Below are positions 45,480 through 54,766 of a stretch of DNA of 64,000 nt, in pieces (within the stretch, counting starts at the first letter, position 1; the number at the start of each line of letters is the position of its first letter). Both the position numbers and the translations under genes were made by a program. This DNA is from Pseudomonas sp. B21-028 (lineage in GTDB: Bacteria; Pseudomonadota; Gammaproteobacteria; Pseudomonadales; Pseudomonadaceae): the NCBI RefSeq assembly GCF_024749045.1, contig NZ_CP087184.1, positions 3,162,001 to 3,226,000 on the forward strand, in the 5' to 3' direction. Below the pieces are notes generated by a model. The model saw only the letters and a program-made list of their open reading frames with translations. It was not told the origin of the DNA and searched no databases.

Positions 45480-45855
45480 TTCATGCACTGACCCCTGATC
45501 TCTGTGGGAGCCGAGCTTGCTCGCGATAGCGGTGGACCTGCCTGCATCAATGTTGAATGTGCCACCATCGCGAGCAGGCTCGCTCCCACATTGTCCGGCG
45601 GTGACTGTGATTGCGTGATCACCGCAGATCCCCTGTGGGAGCGGGCTTGCCCGCGAAGGCGGCAGTACCGTCAATCTTTAAGTGACTGGTTCACCGCGTT
45701 CGCGAGCAAACTCGCTCCCACATTATCCGGCGGTGACTGTGATTTCGTGATTACCGCAAATCCCCTGTGGGAGCGAGCCTGCTCGCGATGGCGGTAGTGC
45801 AGTCGCAAATGATGTCAGCTATGCCATCGTCATCCCCGGCAAGCCCAAAAGATAA
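45480..45855. other. 376-bp gene-free cluster of REP elements
   Basis: This stretch holds five REP units of the TGTGGGAGC family: 45503-45530, 45562-45590 (inverted), 45634-45660, 45698-45722 (inverted) and 45766-45793. A 50-bp spacer (TCCGGCGGTGACTGTGATT...) recurs at 45595 and 45727, so part of the cluster is itself a tandem copy. No gene is seen. It separates the lipase from a convergent lipoprotein gene. Confidence 0.9.
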
Positions 45856-46080
45856 TCAGTCTTCCTTGCGAATCGTCGCCACGTCGTCGGCGCGCACCCG
45901 GACCTTCTTGCCGGCGATGTCTTCGAACTCGTAGAACCCGTCGGACGTGCGGGTATTGGGGGTGTCCTTGGTCAAATACTGGGTTCCGTTCTGCAAGGTC
46001 ACGACGGTCGGCGTCGAGCAACCGGCCAGCGCCAGGAGCGCTGCGGCAGCCAAAGGCAGGCCCAGAAATCTGATGTTCAT
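45856..46080 (-). CDS. YgdI/YgdR-type small lipoprotein
   Basis: 74-aa outer- or inner-membrane lipoprotein. A lipobox LALAGCST, with the acylated cysteine at about residue 21, follows a short hydrophobic signal. The mature SH3-like part contains the YgdI/YgdR signature TLQNGTQYLTKDTPNT and FYEFEDIAGKKVRVRADDV. Function unknown; the family is widespread and often stress-related. ATG 46080 is preferred over 46086 because GAGAGG sits seven bases before it. Confidence 0.88.
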   Translation of the reverse strand: MNIRFLGLPLAAAALLALAGCSTPTVVTLQNGTQYLTKDTPNTRTSDGFYEFEDIAGKKVRVRADDVATIRKED

Positions 46081-46281
46081 ATCCATACCTCTCGATCAAA
46101 GGACGCGGCTCATCCGGCCGCGCCATCACTGTAATCAACCGCCATTGGTCCCGCTTACTGTAGGAAAGTTCATCGTCTACCACGGGATTTCGCCTTTTAA
46201 TTGAACGAACCACTCATCCTTTGCAGTTGCCCGAGCCGTCCGTAGCTGGTATCTGTACGCATAACCAGTACTCCAGCATCC

Positions 46282-47949
46282 GTGGCGCTTCTTCCCGTGA
46301 CAGCCAACGTTCTCGACGATCCCTTTTACTACCTGAACAATTTCCAGCAGGTGCTTGCCTGGCTGACGCAACGCTATGCCGACGTGCTCAGCCTCGAGGA
46401 GCAGCGGTTCATCGACGACTTCACCTCCTTGCCTCGCTCGTCCCAGGGGTTGCTGGTGCGCATGGTGATGCGCAAGGGCTTGCGTTTTCGCCACAGCAAA
46501 TTGAATTACCTGGAAATCGGCGAAATTGGCGCGGCGGTCGAGCCGCTGCTGGTCCTGGGCTGGGTCCAGGACCAGCAGCCCTTGAACCTTGTCGAACTGT
46601 TCGAGGTGCTGCTCAAGCCGGAAATCATCCTGTGTCTCGGCCACCTGATCGAACGCCCCAAGGCAAAAAAGACCGAGTGGCTCCAGGCCTTGGGTGATCG
46701 CCTGGACGAAGCACAGTCATTCAATCAATGGTGTCCACAACTGGAAGACCGGTTGTACAGCCTGACGATCATGGAAACCTGCGACCGGCTGCGGCTGATG
46801 TTCTTTGGCAACCTCTATCAGGACTGGTCGGAGTTCGTGCTGGCGGACCTGGGTATCTTCACCTATGAAGCCGTGGCGTTCAGCGCCGAATCCCGAGGCT
46901 TGCGCAGCCGTCAGGATGTCGATGCCTGTCTGTCCCTGCACGATTGCCAGCAGCGTTTCGAAGCCGGCGAGCCGCTGGAGGACATCGTCGCCCAAGTCAA
47001 TGCACTGGCCCTGGACAACCCATGGCTGGAGCGGCGCCGGGGCAAGTTGTTGTTCCAGATCGGCCAGCACGCCGAACGCATCGGCGATTTTGCCCAGGCC
47101 CTGTGCATCTATCGCGAGTGCACCTACCCCGGCGCACGGTTGCGGATGATTCGCGTGCTGGAGCGCATCGGCGAGTACGCCTTGGCCCTGGAACTGGGGG
47201 AAATGGCTGCCCGTGCGCCGGAAAACGCCGCTGAAACCCAGGCATTGCTCAGGGTTCTGCCACGTTTGCAGCGCAAACTGGGCGGGCCGCCGGTGCCCCG
47301 TGCCGTGGCCCGCGAGGTGGAGCGGCTGGACCTGTACCTGCCTCGTGTCGATCCGGCCCTGTCGGTGGAGTATCACGTCCAGGCCCATTTGCACGATGAG
47401 ACCGCCCCGGTGCATTACGTCGAGAACAGCCTGATCAATTCACTGTTCGGCCTGTTGTGCTGGCCGGCTATTTTCGCACCGTTGCCGGGGGCGTTTTTCC
47501 ATCCGTTCCAGCGCGGTCCGGTGGACCTGCTCAACGAGGATTTCCCTGTCCGCCGCGCCGAGCTGTTCGCGGCCTGCTTCGCGGAACTTGACGACGGGCG
47601 CTATCGGGACACCATTGTCCGGCGCTATGCGGAGAAATGGGGCATCCAGTCGCCTTTCGTGTTCTGGGGCGCAGTGTCCGAAGAACTGCTGCATCAGGCA
47701 CTCGATTGCCTGCCGGCCGAACACCTCAAGCACTGGTTCAATCGGCTGCTGCTGGACATCAAGGCCAACCGTGCCGGCATGCCGGACCTGATCCAGTTCT
47801 GGCCGCAGCACAAGGCTTATCGCATGATCGAGGTCAAAGGCCCCGGCGATCGCCTGCAGGACAATCAATTGCGCTGGCTGGCGTTCTGTCACGAGCACCG
47901 GATGCCTGTTGCGGTCTGCCATGTGCAATGGATGGAGCAGGGCGCATGA
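46282..47949 (+). CDS. FAN1-type VRR-NUC structure-specific nuclease
   Basis: 555-aa nuclease resembling bacterial FAN1, which incises flap DNA and interstrand-crosslink-derived structures. The C-terminal VRR-NUC domain has the PD-(D/E)XK residues D502 (GMPDLIQFW), E517 and K519 (MIEVKGPGD), then the QLRW helix. The first 400 residues contain helical, TPR-like repeats (for example ERIGDFAQALCIYRECTYPG). An SAP-like DNA-binding segment may lie near the N-terminus (PRSSQGLLVRMVMRKGLRF). It starts with GTG 46282; GTG 46297 is possible. Its stop overlaps the start of the downstream helicase (ATGA), so the two are coupled. Confidence 0.88.
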   Translation: MALLPVTANVLDDPFYYLNNFQQVLAWLTQRYADVLSLEEQRFIDDFTSLPRSSQGLLVRMVMRKGLRFRHSKLNYLEIGEIGAAVEPLLVLGWVQDQQPLNLVELFEVLLKPEIILCLGHLIERPKAKKTEWLQALGDRLDEAQSFNQWCPQLEDRLYSLTIMETCDRLRLMFFGNLYQDWSEFVLADLGIFTYEAVAFSAESRGLRSRQDVDACLSLHDCQQRFEAGEPLEDIVAQVNALALDNPWLERRRGKLLFQIGQHAERIGDFAQALCIYRECTYPGARLRMIRVLERIGEYALALELGEMAARAPENAAETQALLRVLPRLQRKLGGPPVPRAVAREVERLDLYLPRVDPALSVEYHVQAHLHDETAPVHYVENSLINSLFGLLCWPAIFAPLPGAFFHPFQRGPVDLLNEDFPVRRAELFAACFAELDDGRYRDTIVRRYAEKWGIQSPFVFWGAVSEELLHQALDCLPAEHLKHWFNRLLLDIKANRAGMPDLIQFWPQHKAYRMIEVKGPGDRLQDNQLRWLAFCHEHRMPVAVCHVQWMEQGA

Positions 47950-50276
47950 CCCCGGAACCGGCCTACAGCATCGCCGTGCGGGCGTTATGCGAGTTCACCG
48001 CCAAGACCGGTGACCTGGACCTGCGCTTCACCCCATCGCCCACGGCACTGGAAGGCATCGTTGGCCACCGCACCGTGGCATCCCGGCGCAACGAGACGTA
48101 TCAGGCCGAGATCAGCCTCGAAGGCCGCTACCGGAGCATGCGGGTCAAGGGACGGGCCGACGGCTACGACCCGGACCGCAACTGTGTCGAGGAGGTGAAG
48201 ACCTATCGCGGCGATCTGTCCAGGCAGCCGGCCAATCATCGCCAGTTGCACTGGGCCCAGGCGAAGATCTACGGCTGGCTGATGTGCCAGAAGCTGCGCC
48301 TGCCGCGCATCGACGTGGCGCTGGTGTATTTCGACATCGTCAGTGAGAAGGAAACCTGCCTGACGCAAGGCTTCGAGGCGACGCAGCTCGAAGCCTTCTT
48401 CGAACAGCAGTGTGCGTCGTTCCTGGCCTGGGCCGAACAGGAAATGGCCCATCGGCAGGCGCGCAATGCCGGCGCACAAGCGCTGGCCTTTCCCCACGCC
48501 GGCTTCAGGCCGGGACAGCGGCATCTGGCCGAGTCGGTGTTCAAGGCTGTCAGTACCGGGCGCTGCCTGATGGCCCAAGCGCCCACCGGCATCGGCAAGA
48601 CCGTTGCTACGCTGTTCCCGATGCTCAAGGCACTGGCGCCGCAGCAACTGGACAAGGTGTTCTTTCTCACGGCCAAGACGCCGGGGCGCAAGCTGGCGCT
48701 GGATGCGGCGCGAGTGATCGCCCAGAGCGCGCCGTCGATGCCGTTGCGGGTTCTGGAAATGGTCGCCAGGGACAAAGCCTGTGAGCATCCGGACAAGGCC
48801 TGCCACGGCGAATCCTGTCCGCTGGCCCGTGGTTTCTATGATCGCCTGCCCGGCGCCCGCGAGGCCGCCAGCAAGGTCCCCTTGCTCGATCAGGCCGCGT
48901 TGCGCGAGATTGCGCTGGCCCATGAGGTGTGCCCGTACTACCTCAGCCAGGAAATGGCCCGCTGGGCCGATGTGGTCGTCGCCGACTACAACTATTATTT
49001 CGACTTCAGCGCCTTGCTGTTCGCCCTGGCCCAGGCCGATGGCTTGACGGTCGCGACCCTGGTGGACGAGGCCCATAACCTGGTGGAACGAGGGCGACAG
49101 ATGTACAGCGCGACCCTCGACCAGTCCACGCTGGCCGCGGTGCGCAAAACCGCTCCCGAGCCCCTGAAGAAGTCCTTGCAACGGGTCAGTCGCCAGTGGA
49201 ACGCCTTGCACGCGCCACAGGTGGCGACTTACCAGGCCTATGAAAAGCCCCCGGAGAAACTGCTCCAGGCGCTGTCCCTGTGCACTACCGCCATCGGTGA
49301 CTACCTCAACGACCATCCCCAGGGCCTCGACGGCGACCTGCAGGCGTTCTACTTCGAGGCCTTGCAGTTCGGTCGGGTGGCGGAATCGTTCAACGAGCAT
49401 TTCCTGTTCGACATCCATAAGCGTGAACTCGGTCGCCAGCGCAGCCTGTCCACCTTGTGCCTGCGCAACGTGGTACCGGCCGGTTTCTTGCGGCCAAGGC
49501 TCACGGCGGCCCGCAGCAGCGTGCTGTTCTCCGCCACCCTAAGCCCGCGGCATTACTACACCGACCTATTGGGCACGCCGGCGGACACGGTGTGGATCGA
49601 TGTGGAATCACCGTTCCATGCCGGGCAACTGGACGTTCAGGTCGTCAGTCGGATTTCCACCCGTTTTGCCCACCGCCAGGCGTCGCTGGAGCCGATCGTC
49701 GGGTTGATGGCACGCCAGTTCGGCGAGCGTCCCGGCAACTACCTGGCCTTTTTCAGCAGTTTCGATTACTTGCAACAGGTGGCCGGGCTGTTTGCCGAAC
49801 GGCATCCGGACATCGCCATCTGGAGTCAATCCCGGGGCATGGGCGAGGCGTCCCGGCAGGCCTTTCTCGAGCGGTTCATGGAACACAGCCAGGGCATCGG
49901 CTTCGCGGTATTGGGCGGTGCGTTCGGCGAGGGCATCGACTTGCCGGGCTCGCGGCTGATCGGCGCGTTCATCGCCACCCTGGGGCTGGCGCAGTTCAAT
50001 CCGGTCAACGAACAGATCAAGCAGCGCATGGCCGCGATCTTTGGCGACGGCTACGACTACACCTACCTGTATCCCGGCTTGCAGAAAGTCGTCCAGGCCG
50101 CCGGTCGCGTCATCCGCACCCAACAGGACCGGGGGGTGGTGATGTTGATCGACGACCGGTTCGGCGAGGCCCGGGTGCAGCACTTATTGCCGGGTTGGTG
50201 GTCTGTCAGTCAAGAACACCCTGCTGAACCTTGTGGGAGCGAGCCTGCTCGCGATTGCGGCGTTTCAGTCACTTAG
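47946..50276 (+). CDS. XPD/DinG-like helicase with N-terminal nuclease-like domain
   Basis: 776-aa SF2 helicase. Residues 1-180 resemble a Cas4/RecB-type PD-(D/E)XK nuclease (E83, K85 in EEVKTYRG; QLHWAQAKIYGWLM helix). The helicase has Walker A APTGIGKT (K218), a cysteine cluster (C...KACHGESCPLAR, HEVCPYY) consistent with an XPD-type Fe-S cluster, a DEAH box at 374-377, and C-terminal motifs GGAFGEGIDLPG and AAGRVIRTQQDRG. It follows the FAN1-like gene with a four-base overlap. Oddly, its last 15 codons (PCGSEPARDCGVSVT) come from a REP element into which the frame runs, so the C-terminus is repeat-derived. Unwinding plus cleavage of repair intermediates is inferred. Confidence 0.87.
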   Translation: MTPEPAYSIAVRALCEFTAKTGDLDLRFTPSPTALEGIVGHRTVASRRNETYQAEISLEGRYRSMRVKGRADGYDPDRNCVEEVKTYRGDLSRQPANHRQLHWAQAKIYGWLMCQKLRLPRIDVALVYFDIVSEKETCLTQGFEATQLEAFFEQQCASFLAWAEQEMAHRQARNAGAQALAFPHAGFRPGQRHLAESVFKAVSTGRCLMAQAPTGIGKTVATLFPMLKALAPQQLDKVFFLTAKTPGRKLALDAARVIAQSAPSMPLRVLEMVARDKACEHPDKACHGESCPLARGFYDRLPGAREAASKVPLLDQAALREIALAHEVCPYYLSQEMARWADVVVADYNYYFDFSALLFALAQADGLTVATLVDEAHNLVERGRQMYSATLDQSTLAAVRKTAPEPLKKSLQRVSRQWNALHAPQVATYQAYEKPPEKLLQALSLCTTAIGDYLNDHPQGLDGDLQAFYFEALQFGRVAESFNEHFLFDIHKRELGRQRSLSTLCLRNVVPAGFLRPRLTAARSSVLFSATLSPRHYYTDLLGTPADTVWIDVESPFHAGQLDVQVVSRISTRFAHRQASLEPIVGLMARQFGERPGNYLAFFSSFDYLQQVAGLFAERHPDIAIWSQSRGMGEASRQAFLERFMEHSQGIGFAVLGGAFGEGIDLPGSRLIGAFIATLGLAQFNPVNEQIKQRMAAIFGDGYDYTYLYPGLQKVVQAAGRVIRTQQDRGVVMLIDDRFGEARVQHLLPGWWSVSQEHPAEPCGSEPARDCGVSVT

Positions 50277-50319
50277 GGCTGACTGAACGACCGCAATCGC
50301 GAGCAGGCTCGCTCCCACA
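50232..50319. repeat. REP doublet overlapping the helicase 3' end
   Basis: Direct unit at 50232-50260 and inverted unit at 50291-50319 of the TGTGGGAGC family. The helicase frame reads through the first unit and stops at 50274-50276. Confidence 0.9.
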
Positions 50320-50411
50320 AGGGGATTTGCGTCGATTTCCATTTTTGCTCCCGCCGGTTGATAATTTCCCGAGGCAGGACCTGCTCCATACTTCACAAAG
50401 AATCTACACGG

Positions 50412-52355
50412 ATGCCCCGGCCAAAAATGCTTGAGAATAATCAGAAGACTGCCCGCATCAACGAGGAACAGCGTTTTCGGCTGCTGATCGACGCCGTGGT
50501 CGACTATGCCATCTACATGACCGACCCTACGGGCATCATCACCAGTTGGAACTCCGGTGCCCGGCGCTTCAAGGGCTATGAAGAGTCGGAGATCCTCGGC
50601 CAGCATTTTTCCCGTTTCTACACCGACCAGGACCGCGCCGCCGGCCTGCCGCAACGGGCACTGGACACCGCCCTGCGCGAGGGCCGTTTCGAAGGCGAGG
50701 GCTGGCGGGTGCGCAAGGACGGTACACTGTTCTGGTCCCACGTGGTCATCGACCCGATCATCGACAGCCAGAGCGGCGCCTTGCTTGGTTTTGCCAAGAT
50801 CACCCGCGACCTGACCGATCGCAAGATGGCCGAGGAAACCCTCAAGCAAAGCGAGCAGCAGTTCCGCCTGCTGGTACAGAGCGTCACCGACTACGCCATC
50901 TACATGCTCGATCCTGATGGGCAGGTGACCAACTGGAACCAGGGCGCGCAGCGGATCAAGGGGTATCTGCCGGCGGAGGCCATCGGCCGACATTTTTCGA
51001 TGTTCTACACCCCAGAAGACCGTGAAAATGGCGAGCCACAGCGCGCGCTAAGCGTCGCGGCAAGCGCCGGGCGCTTCGAGAAGAAAGGCTGGCGGGTGCG
51101 CAAGGACGGCACACGGTTCATGGCCCACGTGGTCATCGATGCGATCCGCAGCGACACCGGCACGTTGCTGGGATTTGCCAAGATTACCCGCGACATCACC
51201 GACGCCACCCAGGCGCAGTTGGCCCTTGAGCAGGCCCGTGAGGCGTTGTTCCAGTCCCAGAAGCTGCAGGCCATCGGTCAGCTCACTGGCGGCATCGCCC
51301 ATGATTTCAACAACCTGCTCACGGTGATCCTCGGCAACCTGGAGATCGTCCGCAAGCGCATGCCTGTCGACCCGAAAATTGCCCAATTGCTGGACAACGC
51401 AACCCAGGGCGCGCTGCGCGGTGTGTCGCTGACCCAACGGATGCTGGCCTTTGCCCGCCGCCAGAAGCTGACGTCCGAATCGGTCGAACTGGCGGCATTG
51501 GTGCAGGGTATCAGCGGCCTGTTGCAAAGCTCCATGGGCCCCTCGATCCACATCCAGACCGGTTTCGCCGATGCGTTGTCGCCGGTCCTGGCGGACGTCA
51601 ACCAGCTGGAGTTGGCCATCCTCAACCTGGCGACCAACGCCCGGGACGCGATGCCCCACGGTGGGCGCATCCTGATTGCGGCCGATGAACGACAGGCGAC
51701 CGGGGCGCCGGACAGGCCGGTGAAGCCCGGGCGGTACGTCTGCCTGTCGATCACCGATGAAGGCGAGGGCATGGATGAAGCGACGCTGGCCTCGGCCGTG
51801 GACCCGTTCTTCACCACCAAGGGTGTCGGCAAGGGCACTGGCCTGGGCTTGTCCATGGTGCATGGCCTGGCCGAACAATTGGGCGGCCGGTTGATCCTCA
51901 AGAGCCAGAAGGGCGTCGGCACCACCGCCGAGTTGTGGTTGCCGGTGGCTGATCACTCGGCGCCGGAGACGGTACCGGTCCAGGCGTCTGCGCCGTTGTC
52001 GACTCAGCAATTGTTGGTATTGGTGGTCGATGATGACAGTCTGGTGCTGACCAGCACCCGCCTGTTGATCGAAGACCTGGGGCACCGGGTGCTCTGCGCC
52101 CCGTCGGGGGCACAGGCGCTGGAATTGTACGAACGCAATCCGGACATCGACCTGGTGATCACCGACATGGCCATGCCGCAGATGGACGGGGCGCAACTGG
52201 CGAAGTTGCTGCGAGACCTGCAACCCACTTTGCCGGTCATTCTTGCCACCGGCTACGCCGAGCGGCTGGAAGGCTTCGCCACGCAACTGCCACGGCTGAC
52301 CAAGCCGTTCAAGCAGATTGACCTGGTGCAGGCCATTGGGCAGACGATGAAGTGA
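50412..52355 (+). CDS. PAS-PAS hybrid sensor histidine kinase
   Basis: 647-aa cytoplasmic hybrid kinase: two very similar PAS/PAC domains (residues ~20-135 and ~150-265, both with DYAIYM...D...G and WRVRKDGT), a HisKA dimerisation domain with phospho-acceptor H297 (GIAHDFNNLL), a HATPase domain (N box NLATNARDA; G1 DEGEGMDE; GKGTGLGLSMV), and a C-terminal receiver domain with phospho-aspartate D585 in VITDMAMPQMDG. No transmembrane helix is visible. PAS pockets suggest sensing of light, redox state, oxygen or a small ligand; no flavin-binding cysteine motif (NCRFLQ) was found. The start at 50412 is chosen over a TTG at 50358. Confidence 0.9.
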   Translation: MPRPKMLENNQKTARINEEQRFRLLIDAVVDYAIYMTDPTGIITSWNSGARRFKGYEESEILGQHFSRFYTDQDRAAGLPQRALDTALREGRFEGEGWRVRKDGTLFWSHVVIDPIIDSQSGALLGFAKITRDLTDRKMAEETLKQSEQQFRLLVQSVTDYAIYMLDPDGQVTNWNQGAQRIKGYLPAEAIGRHFSMFYTPEDRENGEPQRALSVAASAGRFEKKGWRVRKDGTRFMAHVVIDAIRSDTGTLLGFAKITRDITDATQAQLALEQAREALFQSQKLQAIGQLTGGIAHDFNNLLTVILGNLEIVRKRMPVDPKIAQLLDNATQGALRGVSLTQRMLAFARRQKLTSESVELAALVQGISGLLQSSMGPSIHIQTGFADALSPVLADVNQLELAILNLATNARDAMPHGGRILIAADERQATGAPDRPVKPGRYVCLSITDEGEGMDEATLASAVDPFFTTKGVGKGTGLGLSMVHGLAEQLGGRLILKSQKGVGTTAELWLPVADHSAPETVPVQASAPLSTQQLLVLVVDDDSLVLTSTRLLIEDLGHRVLCAPSGAQALELYERNPDIDLVITDMAMPQMDGAQLAKLLRDLQPTLPVILATGYAERLEGFATQLPRLTKPFKQIDLVQAIGQTMK

Positions 52356-52381
52356 TGGTGATCCCCTGTGGTAGAAGAACC

Positions 52382-52470
52382 TGTGGGAGCAAGGCTTGCC
52401 CGCGATACAGACACTGCGGTTTCTGAGAAGACCGCATCAGCTTCATCGCGGGCAAGCCTTGCTCCCACAG
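52382..52470. repeat. REP doublet (TGTGGGAGCAAGGCTTGCC type)
   Basis: Direct unit near 52382-52408 and inverted unit at 52445-52470. It lies between the histidine kinase and a convergent small membrane protein gene. Confidence 0.85.
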
Positions 52471-52502
52471 ATACCCTTGTCACAAAAGCCTACGTTCTCT
52501 GA

Positions 52503-52736
52503 CTATCCAGTGGTGTTCTTCCTGAACCCCCGCAGATTCATCGCACACAAGCAGAACTGCAACACAATCAACGCATACGCATCCGAATGCAGCCCCCAGA
52601 TGACCCACAGAACGTTGCTTGCCATGAAGCAACTGAAGCCCATCACCCGTCGTCGCGGCTGACGTGATCCGATCAGCCAGGCGGCGAGCACTGTCACCAC
52701 CATCGCCGGCCACTGCACCCATCCAAGATAATCCAC
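52503..52736 (-). CDS. Small membrane protein, SWEET/YgjV-like
   Basis: 77-aa protein with two or three transmembrane segments (WPAMVVTVLAAWLIG; FMASNVLWVIWGLHSDAYAL). Its pattern GFxxFxxSNxLWxxWG and the terminal NLRGFRKN recall the half-sugar-transporter/YgjV group of PQ-loop-like proteins, so small-solute transport is possible but unproven. A GTG start with GAGGAAA five bases upstream fits. Not essential-looking; no operon partner. Confidence 0.6.
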   Translation of the reverse strand: MDYLGWVQWPAMVVTVLAAWLIGSRQPRRRVMGFSCFMASNVLWVIWGLHSDAYALIVLQFCLCAMNLRGFRKNTTG

Positions 52737-52880
52737 ACAACTTTCCTCGAAGCCGTCGATGATCTAAAGACCCTCGTAGCGGGACGACGTTTCGTTGAAC
52801 CTGCGGTCCATTGGCTTGAACTTGCCTGGCGGCGCGATCATCCAACAGATTCGAATCATCACCGAGGGAAAACCCGCGCA

Positions 52881-53417
52881 ATGCCCCGAATCCTGACCAG
52901 CCAGAACCCGGAAGAAGAACTGACGGAACACCAGGCCAAGTTGTTCGGCTCCCCCAAGGAGCGACTGGATTTCTATCGTCGGGAGATCCAGTACGAAACC
53001 AGTATTCTGGCCAATCGTACCGATGCGTACCTGGCCGCCCAGTCGTTCCTGGTGATCGCTTTCGCCTCCTGCATGGCCAACCTGAACCCGGAGTGGGGCA
53101 AGTTGTTCACTTTGATCGTGCCGCCGTTCCTGGCCTTGCTGGGTTTCCTGAGCTCCCTCAACGCCTGGCCGGGCATTCGTGCCGCCTACGAGATCATCGA
53201 TCACTGGCATTTCAAACAGAGTGAGTTGCTGCGCTCCGAACCGATGATGGGCCTGGTCTATGACGAGTCGCCGCTGTTCAGTGAGCGGGAATCGACCCAC
53301 AAGGGCTACCGCAAGTCGCTGCTGTTTTCGGTGCGTACGCCGTGGATTTTTGCTGCGTTCTGGGTGTTGCTGGGGGTGTATTCGGTTTATATCCAGGTGA
53401 CCGACCCCGGGGCCTGA
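52881..53417 (+). CDS. Hypothetical membrane protein
   Basis: 178-aa protein, family not recognised. A charged N-terminal region (ELTEHQAKLFGSPKERLDFYRREI) is followed by three predicted transmembrane segments (QSFLVIAFASCMANL, FTLIVPPFLALLGFLSSL and IFAAFWVLLGVYSVYI). The region between the second and third helices is polar and could face the cytoplasm. A GAGGGAAA site precedes the ATG. It is convergent with the cation antiporter gene, with only 11 bp between stops, and no shared regulation is implied. Confidence 0.8.
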   Translation: MPRILTSQNPEEELTEHQAKLFGSPKERLDFYRREIQYETSILANRTDAYLAAQSFLVIAFASCMANLNPEWGKLFTLIVPPFLALLGFLSSLNAWPGIRAAYEIIDHWHFKQSELLRSEPMMGLVYDESPLFSERESTHKGYRKSLLFSVRTPWIFAAFWVLLGVYSVYIQVTDPGA

Positions 53418-53428
53418 GGCCCACCGAT

Positions 53429-54766
53429 CTAGCCTGATCGCTTATGGCGCTCATACCACGCCAGGGTCGGCTGGGTGCTCAAGCCGTGGACCAGGATGCT
53501 CAGGGCCACCACCGAGAGGGTGAGGTTGATACACAGGTTCGCCACCTCGGGTGGCAGGTGATGGTTCAAGGCAAAGAACAGGTAGAACAGACTGCCGATA
53601 CCGCGTATGCCGAACCAGCCGATCAGCAATCGTTGCGAGCGGTCCAGCAAGCGCCCCCAGGGCATCGCCAGCACACACAAGGGGCGAATGACGGCGAACA
53701 GCAGGGCGCCGATGGTCAGGGCCCGCCAGTCCCAGTGATTGGCCAGCACTACCCCGAGCAGGGTCACCAGAAACACTTCCATGGCGCGCTCCACCAGGCT
53801 GCCGAACGCGAGCATGTCGCCCATCATCACCCCGGCGGCCACCTGGCCGTCTTCCAGCGCCTCGGTGTCCCCCAGCACCGCTTGCCGAGGGGCAACAGTT
53901 TCGTGCCCCACCACCGGTTGCACCAGGTGTTCAGCCGGCGGCGAGTCCTGGTCGGTAGAGGCCACCTCGGCCTGGCGCAACCCCAATCCGGCGGCGAACA
54001 CCGAGAGAAAACCATAGCCCTGGACCGATTCGGCGGCGACATAGGCCAGCGCGATCAACGCCAGGGCCAGGTAATCGTTGGGCGACAGGGTGCTGTCGGC
54101 ATTCCGGATGCGCATCGACAAGGTCAGGCGACCAATGCCGCGGCCCATTGTGTAGCCGATCAGCAAGCCTGCCGGTACAGCCCACAGCACATTGCGCAAG
54201 GCCCACTCGGTGAGGAAACCGCCATCGCCGTCACGCAGCATCAGCAGGCCAAGGATCACGAACGGAAACGCCGTGCCGTCGTTCAACCCGGCCTCGCCGG
54301 ACAGCCCGAAACGCACCCGATCGTCATCCCGGGCATCGTTGACCTGCACCAGCGCCGCCAGCACCGGGTCGGTCGGGGCCAACATCGCGCCGATCAGCAA
54401 CGACACACCCCAACCGAGACCGAACAGATAATGCAGCGCCAGGCACAGGCCGGCGATGCTCAGGATCATTACCGGCCCGGCCAACCCGTAGGCCACGCGC
54501 CAGGTGCGGTCCTTGAAGGGCAGGCGCAATTTGAGGCCGCTGACGAACAGTGAAAACACCACGGCGATTTCAGTGAGGTGTTCCATCCAGGTCGTGGAGT
54601 CGCTGACGTCCAGCTTCAACAACCCCAGCCCGACCGGACCAATGGCGACGCCCAGTGCCAGGCACATCGCCGAAGTGGTCACCGGCATCCAGCGCAGGTA
54701 GGAAGAGGTCAGGGCCAGAGTCAGCAATACGGCACCGAGCACCGCAACCCACGCTGTGAAAATCAT
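53429..54766 (-). CDS. Cation:proton antiporter (CPA1/NhaP-like)
   Basis: 445-aa inner-membrane exchanger with about 12 helices. The CPA1 signature LLIGAMLAPTDPVLAALVQ (about residues 120-138) and the downstream GEAGLNDGTAFPFVILG block contain the aspartates that bind the cation and proton. It probably exchanges Na+ or K+ for H+, serving pH and salt homeostasis. ATG 54766 is chosen because AAGGAG stands five bases before it; the open frame continues ten codons upstream. An acidic cytoplasmic loop (STDQDSPPAEHLVQPVV) interrupts the later helices. A palindromic repeat lies upstream. Confidence 0.9.
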   Translation of the reverse strand: MIFTAWVAVLGAVLLTLALTSSYLRWMPVTTSAMCLALGVAIGPVGLGLLKLDVSDSTTWMEHLTEIAVVFSLFVSGLKLRLPFKDRTWRVAYGLAGPVMILSIAGLCLALHYLFGLGWGVSLLIGAMLAPTDPVLAALVQVNDARDDDRVRFGLSGEAGLNDGTAFPFVILGLLMLRDGDGGFLTEWALRNVLWAVPAGLLIGYTMGRGIGRLTLSMRIRNADSTLSPNDYLALALIALAYVAAESVQGYGFLSVFAAGLGLRQAEVASTDQDSPPAEHLVQPVVGHETVAPRQAVLGDTEALEDGQVAAGVMMGDMLAFGSLVERAMEVFLVTLLGVVLANHWDWRALTIGALLFAVIRPLCVLAMPWGRLLDRSQRLLIGWFGIRGIGSLFYLFFALNHHLPPEVANLCINLTLSVVALSILVHGLSTQPTLAWYERHKRSG

